Assembly: GCF_036017915.1 (NCBI RefSeq)
Contig: NZ_CP107929.1
Coordinates: 2,697,501 to 2,761,500 of the forward strand
Direction of reading: 5' to 3'
DNA from: Micromonospora sp. NBC_00421
GTDB taxonomy: Bacteria; Actinomycetota; Actinomycetes; Mycobacteriales; Micromonosporaceae
DNA: 64,000 nt
Shown here: positions 28,384 to 35,841 of the stretch, piece after piece
How positions within the stretch are numbered: position 1 is the first letter of the stretch
How the letters are laid out: every line of letters begins with the position of its first letter
Translations under genes and position numbers: made by a program
Notes under the pieces: model-generated
What the model was told of the DNA's origin: nothing
What the model saw: the letters and a program-made list of their open reading frames with translations, nothing else
The model's database searches: none

Positions 28384-29354
28384 CACAGGCTCGTCCCCAC
28401 CGTGCGCCGGGAGATGGTGTTCGCCCCGAGGACCAGGATCAGCCCGATCACCGCCTCGAACAGGCCGATGGCGGCGGCGTAGCTGAAGTTGCTGGACTCG
28501 AAGCCCAACCGGAACAGGTACGTGGAGATCACGTCGGCGGTCGGGTACGTCAACGGGTTGTACAGCAGCAGGATCTTCTCGAACCCGACCGCCATGAAGG
28601 TGCCGATGTTGAGGATCAGCAGGGTCACCATCGTCGGCCGGATCCCGGGCAGCGTGACGTGCCAGGTCTGCCGCCAGCGGTTCGCCCCGTCGATCCGGGC
28701 CGCCTCGTACAGGTTCTCGTCGATGGTGGTGAGCGCCGCCAGGTAGAGGATCGTTCCCCAGCCGACTGTCTGCCAGACCTCCGAGGAGACGTAGATGGCC
28801 CGGAACCAGCCCGGCTGCTGCAGGAACGGCACGGCCTCCCCGCCGATCCCCCGGACCACCTGGTTGACCGAACCGTCCATCGACAGCAGCTGCATCACCA
28901 TCGCCGCCACGATCACGATGGACAGGAAGTGCGGCAGGTAGGACACCGACTGGACGAACCGCTTGAGCCGGCGGGCCCGGACCTCGTTGAGCAGCAGCGC
29001 CAGCACGATCGGCAGCGGGAAGCAGAACAGCAGGGTCAGCGTGCCCAGCACCAGGGTGTTGGTGAACACCTGCCAGAAGGTCGGGTCGGCGAGGAACAAC
29101 CGGAAGTACCGCAGGCCCACCCAGTACTCGCCGAAGACGCTGCCGCCGGGGCTGAACCGGCGGAACGCGATCACGTTGCCGATCATCGGCAGATACCGGA
29201 AGACCAGGAAGAACAGCAGCGGCAGGACGGCCAGCGAATACAGCTGCCAGTCCCGGCGCAGCGCCCGTCGCCAGGGTTGGCGGCGACGCCGTCGGGGGCC
29301 CGGGGTGGCGGGTGCCGGGGCCGGCGGCGGTGGCCGCAGCGTCTCGGCGGTCAT
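28380..29354 (-). CDS. Sugar ABC permease, LplB-type
   Basis: The 324-aa permease carries the EAA loop ENLYEAARIDGANRWRQTWHVTLPGI and the N-terminal family signature LPLLFFLVFRYLPMIGNVIAFRRF. The ATG overlaps the GH3 stop (ATGA). LplB-YtcP pairs import oligosaccharides in xylan and pectin operons. The N-terminus is Pro/Arg-rich and cytoplasmic. Confidence 0.9.
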   Translation of the reverse strand: MTAETLRPPPPAPAPATPGPRRRRRQPWRRALRRDWQLYSLAVLPLLFFLVFRYLPMIGNVIAFRRFSPGGSVFGEYWVGLRYFRLFLADPTFWQVFTNTLVLGTLTLLFCFPLPIVLALLLNEVRARRLKRFVQSVSYLPHFLSIVIVAAMVMQLLSMDGSVNQVVRGIGGEAVPFLQQPGWFRAIYVSSEVWQTVGWGTILYLAALTTIDENLYEAARIDGANRWRQTWHVTLPGIRPTMVTLLILNIGTFMAVGFEKILLLYNPLTYPTADVISTYLFRLGFESSNFSYAAAIGLFEAVIGLILVLGANTISRRTVGTSLW

Positions 29355-31750
29355 CCCCGGGCCTCCTGTCCGGCGTGCGGGTCGGTCGCGGCGGGCTCGA
29401 CCCGTACCGACGTGAGCAGTTGCCGTCGGACACCGACCTGCCGTTCGACGCCGGTCAGCCGCAACGGCACGGTCGCCACGACCTCGCCGCTGGACCGGCC
29501 GAACCGCAGCTCGACGTCACCGGGTTCGACGACACGCCGGCCGTCGCGCCCGGTGAACGAGGCGAGGTCGGCCGGTACGGTGAAGCTGACGTGTGCCGCC
29601 GCGCCGGGGTCCAGCGGCACCCGGGCGTAGCCGACCAGCCGGACCACGGGTCGGGTGGTCTGCGCGACCGGGTCGTGCAGATAGAGCTGGACCACCTCGG
29701 TGCCGGCCCGCTGCCCGGTGTTGCGCACGGTGATCCGTACCGTCGTCTCGCCGTCGACCGGCCAGGCCGGCGGCCCGTCGGGATCGGTGCCGCCCACCGC
29801 CACCGGATCGGTCCAATCGAAGGTGGTGTAGCTCAGCCCGTGGCCGAACGGGTACGCCGGGGTGGGGTCGATCGAGGACACCTCGGAGCGTCGACCCAGC
29901 GGCGGCGTCAGGTAGGTGCCCGGCAGGCCACCGGCGTCGCGGGGGACGCTGACCGGCAGCCGCCCGGACGGGTTCACCGCGCCGGTGAGCACCTCGGCGA
30001 GCGCCTGCCCGCCACGTTGGCCGAGGAAGAACGCCTGGACGACGGCGGCGGCGCGGTCGTACTCCGGACCGAGCGCGTAGGGCCGGCCGGTCATCAGCAC
30101 CAGGACCACCGGGGTGCCGGTGTCGAGCACGGCCCGGACCAGCTCCGCCTGGACGCCGGGCAGCCGCAGGTCGGGCGCGTCGCAACCCTCGCCGGAGGTG
30201 CCCCGGCCGAACATGCCGGCCCGGTCGCCGACGGCGAGCACGCAGACGTCGGCCCCGGCGGCGGAGGTGACCGCCGCCCCGATGCCCGAGGTGTCCCCGC
30301 CGGTGATGGCGCAGCCCGGCTCGTGCAGGAGCTGCGGAACCCGCCTGGCGAGTTCGTCGCGCAGCGAGGGCAGTTCGAGGCCGAGCCCGTGGTCGGGGTG
30401 CCGGACGCCGACGTGGTTGGGGAAGGAGTAGCAGCCGAGCAGGGCCATCGGGTCGTCGGCGACCGGTCCGACCAGGGCGACCCGCAGGTCGGTGGCGAGC
30501 GGCAGCACGCCGTCGTTGCGCAGCAGCACCACCGACTCGCGGGCCAGCCGGACGGCGACGTCCCGGCTGGTCTCGTCGTCGAGCCGCAGCTCCGCCACGT
30601 CCTCGGGCAACTCCTGCCAGCCCTCGTCGAGCAGCCCCAGTTCGATCTTCTGGACCAGCACCCGGCGCAGGGCGCGGTCGATCAGCGTCTCGTCGATCTC
30701 GCCGGCCCGGACCGCCGCCACCAGGGGTTCGCCGAAGGCGTCCACGGTGGGCAACTCCACGTCGATTCCGGCCCGCAGGGCGAGCCGGGCGGCGTCGGCG
30801 GCGTCGGCGGCCACGCCGTGCAGGGTCTGCAGGAAGCGCACCGCGAAGTAGTCGGCGACGACGGTGCCGGTGAAGCCCCACTCGTCACGCAGCAGCCCGG
30901 TCAGCAGCTCCTCGTCGGCGGCGGCGGGCACGCCGTCGATCTCGGCGTACGAGTTCATCACCGAGCGGGCCCCGCCGAGGCGCAGCGCCATCTCGAACGG
31001 CGGGAGGATGACGTCGGCCAACTCCCGGCGGCCCATCGACACCGGGGCGAGGTTCCGACCGCCCCGGGAGGCGGAGTAGCCGGCGAAGTGCTTGAGGGTG
31101 GCGACGATGCCGGCCCGTTCCAGGCCCCGTACGTACGCCGCGCCGGTCGTGCCGACCAGGTACGGGTCCTCGCCGATGGTCTCCTCGGTACGCCCCCAGC
31201 GGTAGTCCCGGGTGACGTCGAGCACCGGGGCCAGTCCCTGGTGGACGCCGGCGGCCCGCATCGACCGGCCGATCCGGCCGGCCATCTCCTCGACCAGGGC
31301 GGGGTCGAAGGACGCGCCCCAGCCCAGCGGGGTCGGATAGACGGTCGCCCGCCAGGCGGCGAAGCCGGTGAGGCACTCCTCGTGCACCTGGGCCGGGATG
31401 CCGAACCGGCTCGCCGCGGCGATCTGCGCCTGGGAGGCGGCCAGCGAGCGCGCCCCGACGACGGGGTCGACCGGCGCGGTGCCGAACGGGCGGGTCAGCT
31501 GGCCGAGCCCGTGCCGGATCAGGGTGCCCCACGGCGGACCGTGGTCGATCATGTCGGCCTGGTGCGGGGCGACCCCCTCGCCGGAGGCTTCCGCGCCGAC
31601 CCAGACCCCGACGAGCTGGGCGATCTTCTCCTCCAGCGACATCAGCGGGACCAGGGCGTCGGCCCGTTCCGCGGGTGAGCGCCGGGGATCTCGCCAGGGC
31701 AGGGTGTCGCGCGGTGCCGGACCGTCGTCGACGGGCACCTGACTTCTCAT
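29351..31750 (-). CDS. GH3 beta-xylosidase/beta-glucosidase (BxlA-like)
   Basis: The 799-aa protein has the two-domain GH3 core and a C-terminal fibronectin-III-like domain (EVVQLYLHDPVAQTTRPVVRLVGYARV). The nucleophile Asp is expected in FTGTVVADYFAVRFLQ, and the KHFAGY motif is present. There is no signal peptide, so it is intracellular. It is the first gene of the xylan operon and faces a LacI-type gene, exactly as bxlA faces bxlR in Streptomyces. ATG at 31750 follows GAGGGG; the frame is open farther upstream but those codons overlap the operator. Xylosidase activity is inferred from context. Confidence 0.9.
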   Translation of the reverse strand: MRSQVPVDDGPAPRDTLPWRDPRRSPAERADALVPLMSLEEKIAQLVGVWVGAEASGEGVAPHQADMIDHGPPWGTLIRHGLGQLTRPFGTAPVDPVVGARSLAASQAQIAAASRFGIPAQVHEECLTGFAAWRATVYPTPLGWGASFDPALVEEMAGRIGRSMRAAGVHQGLAPVLDVTRDYRWGRTEETIGEDPYLVGTTGAAYVRGLERAGIVATLKHFAGYSASRGGRNLAPVSMGRRELADVILPPFEMALRLGGARSVMNSYAEIDGVPAAADEELLTGLLRDEWGFTGTVVADYFAVRFLQTLHGVAADAADAARLALRAGIDVELPTVDAFGEPLVAAVRAGEIDETLIDRALRRVLVQKIELGLLDEGWQELPEDVAELRLDDETSRDVAVRLARESVVLLRNDGVLPLATDLRVALVGPVADDPMALLGCYSFPNHVGVRHPDHGLGLELPSLRDELARRVPQLLHEPGCAITGGDTSGIGAAVTSAAGADVCVLAVGDRAGMFGRGTSGEGCDAPDLRLPGVQAELVRAVLDTGTPVVLVLMTGRPYALGPEYDRAAAVVQAFFLGQRGGQALAEVLTGAVNPSGRLPVSVPRDAGGLPGTYLTPPLGRRSEVSSIDPTPAYPFGHGLSYTTFDWTDPVAVGGTDPDGPPAWPVDGETTVRITVRNTGQRAGTEVVQLYLHDPVAQTTRPVVRLVGYARVPLDPGAAAHVSFTVPADLASFTGRDGRRVVEPGDVELRFGRSSGEVVATVPLRLTGVERQVGVRRQLLTSVRVEPAATDPHAGQEARG

Positions 31751-31820
31751 GCCACACCCCTCACCTTCGACCGCTCCCCCGTCCCGCGTCGCACCGACCG
31801 AAGCGGGGAACCGGAGGGGG

Positions 31821-31835
31821 TCCGAAAATTTCGTA
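31821..31835. promoter_or_regulatory. BxlR/XlnR-type operator before the GH3 operon
   Basis: TCCGAAAATTTCGTA contains CGAAAATTTCG (31823-31833), a perfect CGAAANTTTCG palindrome. It lies 71 nt upstream of the GH3 start, next to a weak TTGCCC/TTTACG minus-strand promoter. Confidence 0.75.
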
Positions 31836-31968
31836 AACAGCTCGTTGCCTTTTTCGGGCAACTTAGGAGGCGTCGATGGCGCATGTCAAGGGCCTCAGAT
31901 CGGATATATACGAACGCTCTTCCCGGAACGGGCATTCACCTTCATCAAAATCTTTCATCGACGTCGGT

Positions 31969-31979
31969 CCCAAGTTTCG
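31969..31979. promoter_or_regulatory. Possible degenerate third BxlR-type site
   Basis: CCCAAGTTTCG matches CGAAANTTTCG except for two bases in the left arm. It lies 21 nt before the clear operator at 32000. Confidence 0.3.
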
Positions 31980-31991
31980 GCGTGGGCGTGC

Positions 31992-32014
31992 TAGAGTCCT
32001 CCGAAACTTTCGGA
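31992..32014 (+). promoter_or_regulatory. -10 element and BxlR/XlnR-type operator of the lacI gene
   Basis: TAGAGT (31992-31997) is a good actinobacterial -10; no clear -35 is seen. The perfect palindrome TCCGAAACTTTCGGA (32000-32014) follows, over the expected transcription start. Its core CGAAACTTTCG is the published element upstream of Streptomyces xylanase genes. Confidence 0.75.
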
Positions 32015-32033
32015 AGCGCCCGGTAAGGCTTCG

Positions 32034-33074
32034 ATGACCGCGTCCCGTCCGCTCACCCCGCAGGCCCCGGCCACCATCGCCACCATCGCCGAGGAGGTCG
32101 GCGTCTCCGTGGCGACCGTCTCGAAGGTCCTCAACGGGCGCGCGGACGTCGCCGCCGAGACCCGGGCCCGGGTCGAGGAGAGCCTCGAACGGCACCGGTA
32201 CCGCCGCCGGATCCGCCGGCAGTCGCTCGGTATCGACCAGATCGACTTGGTCTTCCACGAGTTCAACTCCGGCTGGGCGATGGAGATCGTGAGCGGGGTG
32301 GAGGCGGTGGCCTCGGCCGCCGGGCTCGGGATCGCCATCTCCCAGCTCGACGGGGCGCACCGACCCGCGCCGCGCCGGCTGGACGCCCTGGTCGCCCGTC
32401 GCCCGCTGGGCCTGCTCTTCGTGCTCTGCCACCCGACCCCACCGCAGCAGCTCCTGCTGGCCGAGCACCGCATCCCCTTCGTGGTCGTCGACACCGACAG
32501 CGCGACCTCGGCCCCGGTGCCGACCGTCGGCTCCAACAACTGGAACGGCGGCCTGCTGGCCACCCGGCACCTGATGGAGCTGGGGCACCGGCGGATCGCC
32601 GTCATCTCCGGCCCCCGGGACGTGCTGTGCAGCCAGGCCCGCGCCGCCGGCTTCCGCTCCGCCCACGACGAGGTCGGGCTGACCGTGGACACCGCCCTCA
32701 TGCGCTACGGCAGCTTCTACGTCGACGGCGGGCACGCCCACGGGCTGGAGCTGCTGGCCGCACCCGACCGACCCACCGCGATCTTCGCCGGCTCGGACCT
32801 GCAGGCCATCGGCGTGCTCCGGGCCGCCCGTCAGCTCGGCCTGCGGGTGCCCGCCGACCTCTCGGTGATCGGGTACGACGACCTGCCGGTCGCCGGCTGG
32901 ACCGACCCGCCGCTGACCACCGTGCACCAGCCGCTGCGGGACATGGCCGGCACCGCCACCCAGATGCTGCTGGAACTGGCCCGGGGCGGGGTGGTGGCGA
33001 CCAGCCGGATCGACCTGGTGACCGAGCTGGTCGTCCGGGAGAGCACCGCACCACCCGCCACCACCCGCCACTGA
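32034..33074 (+). CDS. LacI-family repressor of the xylan operon (BxlR-like)
   Basis: The 346-aa protein has a LacI helix-turn-helix (ATIATIAEEVGVSVATVSKV, from residue 13) and hinge region. Its effector domain ends in VIGYDDLPVAGWTDPPLTTVHQP. It is divergent from the GH3 gene, with CGAAANTTTCG palindromes at both promoters, so it very probably represses both and is released by a xylo-oligosaccharide. The esterase gene follows after 15 nt and is likely co-transcribed. The sequence does not show the effector. Confidence 0.9.
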   Translation: MTASRPLTPQAPATIATIAEEVGVSVATVSKVLNGRADVAAETRARVEESLERHRYRRRIRRQSLGIDQIDLVFHEFNSGWAMEIVSGVEAVASAAGLGIAISQLDGAHRPAPRRLDALVARRPLGLLFVLCHPTPPQQLLLAEHRIPFVVVDTDSATSAPVPTVGSNNWNGGLLATRHLMELGHRRIAVISGPRDVLCSQARAAGFRSAHDEVGLTVDTALMRYGSFYVDGGHAHGLELLAAPDRPTAIFAGSDLQAIGVLRAARQLGLRVPADLSVIGYDDLPVAGWTDPPLTTVHQPLRDMAGTATQMLLELARGGVVATSRIDLVTELVVRESTAPPATTRH

Positions 33075-33089
33075 CCCGACGAGGAAACC

Positions 33090-34088
33090 ATGACCCCCCA
33101 CGACGAACTGCGACGGTACGCCCCGACGGTCGTCGAACCCGTCGACTTCGACGCGTTCTGGCGTACCACCCTCGACGAGGCGCGCACCCGGCCGGTGCTC
33201 GTCGACGTCCGCCCGCACCGGACCGAGCTGCGCCTGGTCGACACCTGGGACGTCACCTTCGCCGGGTTCGCCGGTGACCCGGTGCGGGCCTGGTACACCC
33301 GCCCGGCCGGGGTCGACGCCCCGCTGCCCACAGTGGTCGAGTACGCCGGCTACGGGCGCGGCCGGGGGCTGCCGCACGAGCGGCTGACCTGGCCGGTGGC
33401 CGGGTACGCGCACCTCCTGATGGACAACCGGGGCCAGTCCGGCCTGTACGGCGCGGGCGACACCCCGGACCCGCACGGGGCGCCCGGCGGCCCGTGGCCC
33501 GCCACCTGGGGCATCCTCGACCCGCACGACTACCACTACCGCCGGTTGATCACCGACGCGGTGCGGGCGGTCGAGGCCGTCCGCGCGCTGCCCGGGGTGG
33601 ACCCCGCCCGGGTCGTGGCGGCCGGCAACAGCCAGGGCGGCGGTCTCGCCCTGGCTGTCGCCGGCCTGCGCGACGACCTCGCGGCGGTGCTGACCACCGC
33701 GCCGTTCCTCTGCGACGTCCAGCGCGGGATCGAACTCACCGACGCCTCCCCCTACGGCGAGATCGCCCGCTATCTGGCGGTGCACCGGCAGGCGGAGGAG
33801 GCCGTCCGGCACACGCTGTCCTACGTCGACGGGGTGACCTTCGCCCGGCGGGCCACCGCCCCGGCGCACTTCGGCATCGGGCTGCGGGACGACGTCTGCC
33901 CGCCGCGCACCGGCTTCGCGGCCTACAACCAGTACGGCGCGGCGAACGGCCACGCCGAGGCGCCCTCCCGGCACCTCCACACCTACCCGTTCAACGGCCA
34001 CGAGGGCGGCGAGGCGTGGCAGGTCGAGCGGCAACTGCGTTGGCTCGAGGCGCTGCTCCGACCGGCCACCGACCACGCGCCCCGGTGA
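33090..34088 (+). CDS. Acetyl xylan esterase, AXE1/cephalosporin-C deacetylase family (CE7)
   Basis: The 332-aa alpha/beta hydrolase has the CE7 motifs: RGQ in MDNRGQSG, the nucleophile elbow GNSQGG, Asp in GLRDDVCPP and His in FNGHEGG. The enzyme would remove acetyl groups from short xylo-oligosaccharides. It has no signal peptide, so it works on imported oligomers. GAGGAAA precedes the ATG, and it is 15 nt after the repressor gene. An 11-bp hairpin overlaps its stop codon. Confidence 0.92.
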   Translation: MTPHDELRRYAPTVVEPVDFDAFWRTTLDEARTRPVLVDVRPHRTELRLVDTWDVTFAGFAGDPVRAWYTRPAGVDAPLPTVVEYAGYGRGRGLPHERLTWPVAGYAHLLMDNRGQSGLYGAGDTPDPHGAPGGPWPATWGILDPHDYHYRRLITDAVRAVEAVRALPGVDPARVVAAGNSQGGGLALAVAGLRDDLAAVLTTAPFLCDVQRGIELTDASPYGEIARYLAVHRQAEEAVRHTLSYVDGVTFARRATAPAHFGIGLRDDVCPPRTGFAAYNQYGAANGHAEAPSRHLHTYPFNGHEGGEAWQVERQLRWLEALLRPATDHAPR

Positions 34089-34125
34089 CCGGCGGCCGGC
34101 AGGGCCGGCTCCGCTCACCGGGGCG
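34078..34125 (+). terminator. Terminator after the esterase gene
   Basis: CGCCCCGGTGA (34078-34088) pairs with TCACCGGGGCG (34115-34125). The loop holds a second small GCCGGC stem. The left arm includes the stop codon. Confidence 0.65.
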
Positions 34126-34531
34126 TCTCCCCGCGCCCGAGGGGTGGGTCGTCCGTCCGGCAGGTCACCCGGGCATCGTCGCTCACCGATGTTGCTGATG
34201 TTAGCGATAACACGATATGGTGCATCCCGGCGGGAGCGCAGGGCACGCTCCGGCTGTGGATCACCGGTTCGTCCACGTCGCGGTCGGTGACCACCGGCAC
34301 CACACGGCGTCCACGACCAGTGACGAGTCCGGGTTCCTGGTCGTTGCGCGTGGCGCACCGTCCGCCCATCACCTCAGGGAAATCCGCCGGTAAGCGGTGG
34401 TCGGTCGCCCGCGAGCCGACGTCCGGGTGGCGTGCCGACGCACCCCCTCGTCCACCCGCCGGACGAGACGGCGACCTCCCGGGACGGTCGCCGCGCCGCA
34501 CCGGTCCGCACCGCCACCCCAGGGAGTTTCC
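34089..34531. other. Control region upstream of the secreted-hydrolase block
   Basis: These 443 bases contain the terminator of the esterase, the LacI-type operator at 34199-34212 and a long leader of about 300 nt. TATGGT at 34216-34221 with TTGCTG at 34192-34197 is a weak promoter pair that would straddle the operator. I find no gene. Confidence 0.5.
34199..34212. promoter_or_regulatory. LacI-type operator upstream of SGNH/GH43 block
   Basis: TGTTAGCGATAACA is a 14-bp palindrome with one mismatch, of the same family as the ara operator. It lies 320 nt before the SGNH gene. Confidence 0.7.
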
Positions 34532-35752
34532 ATGAGCGGCACGAGCTGCCCGAACGCCGGGCCACCCCGGTCCGACCACCCCCACCTCGTCGACACCGCC
34601 CCCGCCGGCCGACGGCTGCCCACCATGCGCCGGGGCCTGCGCCTGCTGGGCCTGGCCACCGCCGCCCTGGTGGCCGTGGTCGCCACCGGTTCGGTGGTGA
34701 CCGCACCCGCGAGCGCCGAGTCCAACGGCGGGGTACGGGTGATGCCCCTCGGCGACTCGATCACCGACGGCTTCAACGTCCCCGGCGGCTACCGGATCGA
34801 ACTGTGGCAGCGGCTGGTCGCCGACGGCTACCGGGTCGACTTCGTCGGCTCGATGTTCAACGGCCCGTCCAACCTGGGCGACCACGACCACGAGGGCCAC
34901 TCAGGGTGGACCATCGCCCAGATCGACGCCAACGTGGTGAACTGGCTGCGGGCGACGACCCCCCGCACGGTCCTGCTGCACATCGGCACCAACGACATGT
35001 ACAACGCCTCCGGCGCACCGGCCCGGCTCTCCACCCTGATCGACAAGATCACCAGCACCGCGCCGAACGCGGACGTCTTCGTCGCCACCATCATCCCGCG
35101 CAACGGCACCGAGTCGGCGGTCCGCACGTTCAACGCGGCGATCCCCGGGATCGTGCAGAGCAAGGTCAGCGCCGGCAAGCGGGTGCACCTGGTGGACATG
35201 TTCAGCGCGGTGGGCACGGCCGACCTCGCCGACGGCATCCACCCCAACGCCACCGGCTACCGCAAGATGGCCACCACCTGGTACAACGCCCTGCGCGCGG
35301 TGCCCGGGAGCCTCGGTGGCAACACCCCGACCACCCCGCCGACGACCGCACCGCCCACCACCGCACCGCCGACCACCGCACCGCCGACCACGGCACCGCC
35401 CACCACCGCACCGCCCACCACGCCGCCGGCCTCGGCGGGTTGCCGGGTCGCGTACACGGTGAACGCCTGGAACTCCGGTCTCACCGCCTCGATCAGCGTC
35501 ACCAACACCAGCAGCACGACGGTCAACGGGTGGGCGCTGGCGTTCACCCTGCCCGGTGGGCAGACCATCACCAGCGGCTGGAACGCCACCTACGCGCCGA
35601 CGAGCGGGGCGGTGACCGCCCGCAACGTCTCCTACAACGGCACGATCGCGCCGAACACCTCGGTCGACGTCGGCTTCCAGGCCGAGCACACCGGCAACGC
35701 CGGCCGACCGTCCGCGTTCACGCTCAACGGCACCGCCTGCACGGTCGCCTGA
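34532..35752 (+). CDS. Secreted SGNH/GDSL esterase with CBM2
   Basis: The 406-aa preprotein has a long n-region, a signal peptide hydrophobic core at about 36-52, and an SGNH hydrolase domain: S76 in MPLGDSITDG, GTND at 152-155, and the D234/H237 pair in DGIHPNATGY. A Pro-Thr linker (264-299) leads to a C-terminal CBM2 (303-406, opening GCRVAYTVNAWNSG). SGNH domains of this kind (CE3-like) deacetylate xylan, and CBM2 binds cellulose or xylan. AGGGAG 5 nt before the ATG supports this start; ATG at 34625 is an alternative that gives a normal signal peptide. Confidence 0.88.
   Translation: MSGTSCPNAGPPRSDHPHLVDTAPAGRRLPTMRRGLRLLGLATAALVAVVATGSVVTAPASAESNGGVRVMPLGDSITDGFNVPGGYRIELWQRLVADGYRVDFVGSMFNGPSNLGDHDHEGHSGWTIAQIDANVVNWLRATTPRTVLLHIGTNDMYNASGAPARLSTLIDKITSTAPNADVFVATIIPRNGTESAVRTFNAAIPGIVQSKVSAGKRVHLVDMFSAVGTADLADGIHPNATGYRKMATTWYNALRAVPGSLGGNTPTTPPTTAPPTTAPPTTAPPTTAPPTTAPPTTPPASAGCRVAYTVNAWNSGLTASISVTNTSSTTVNGWALAFTLPGGQTITSGWNATYAPTSGAVTARNVSYNGTIAPNTSVDVGFQAEHTGNAGRPSAFTLNGTACTVA
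35321..35428. repeat. PTTAPP linker repeat, SGNH gene
   Basis: Near-identical 15-bp units (CCGCCCACCACCGCA and variants) encode about 36 residues of (PTTAP)n linker between catalytic domain and CBM2. Confidence 0.8.
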
Positions 35753-35758
35753 CCGGCC

Positions 35759-35796
35759 GTCCGGCACCGGTGTGCGTGCGCACACCGGTGCCGGAC
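35759..35796 (+). terminator. Perfect 16-18-bp hairpin between SGNH and GH43 genes
   Basis: GTCCGGCACCGGTGTGCG (35759-35776) and its complement (35779-35796) form one of the strongest stems in the window, 6 nt after the SGNH stop. Only 46 nt remain before the GH43 start, with no promoter I can recognise, so it may regulate read-through. Confidence 0.75.
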
Positions 35797-35841
35797 GTCT
35801 CCTCGACCACCGGCTCCCACCACCCCCAGTAGGAGTACCGC

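Noticed and set aside
25774..28482. A 902-codon plus-strand frame over the xylan importer genes
   Set aside because: Antisense shadow; Val/Leu/Gly/Asp-rich without a fold, whereas the minus strand encodes clear lipoprotein and permease genes.
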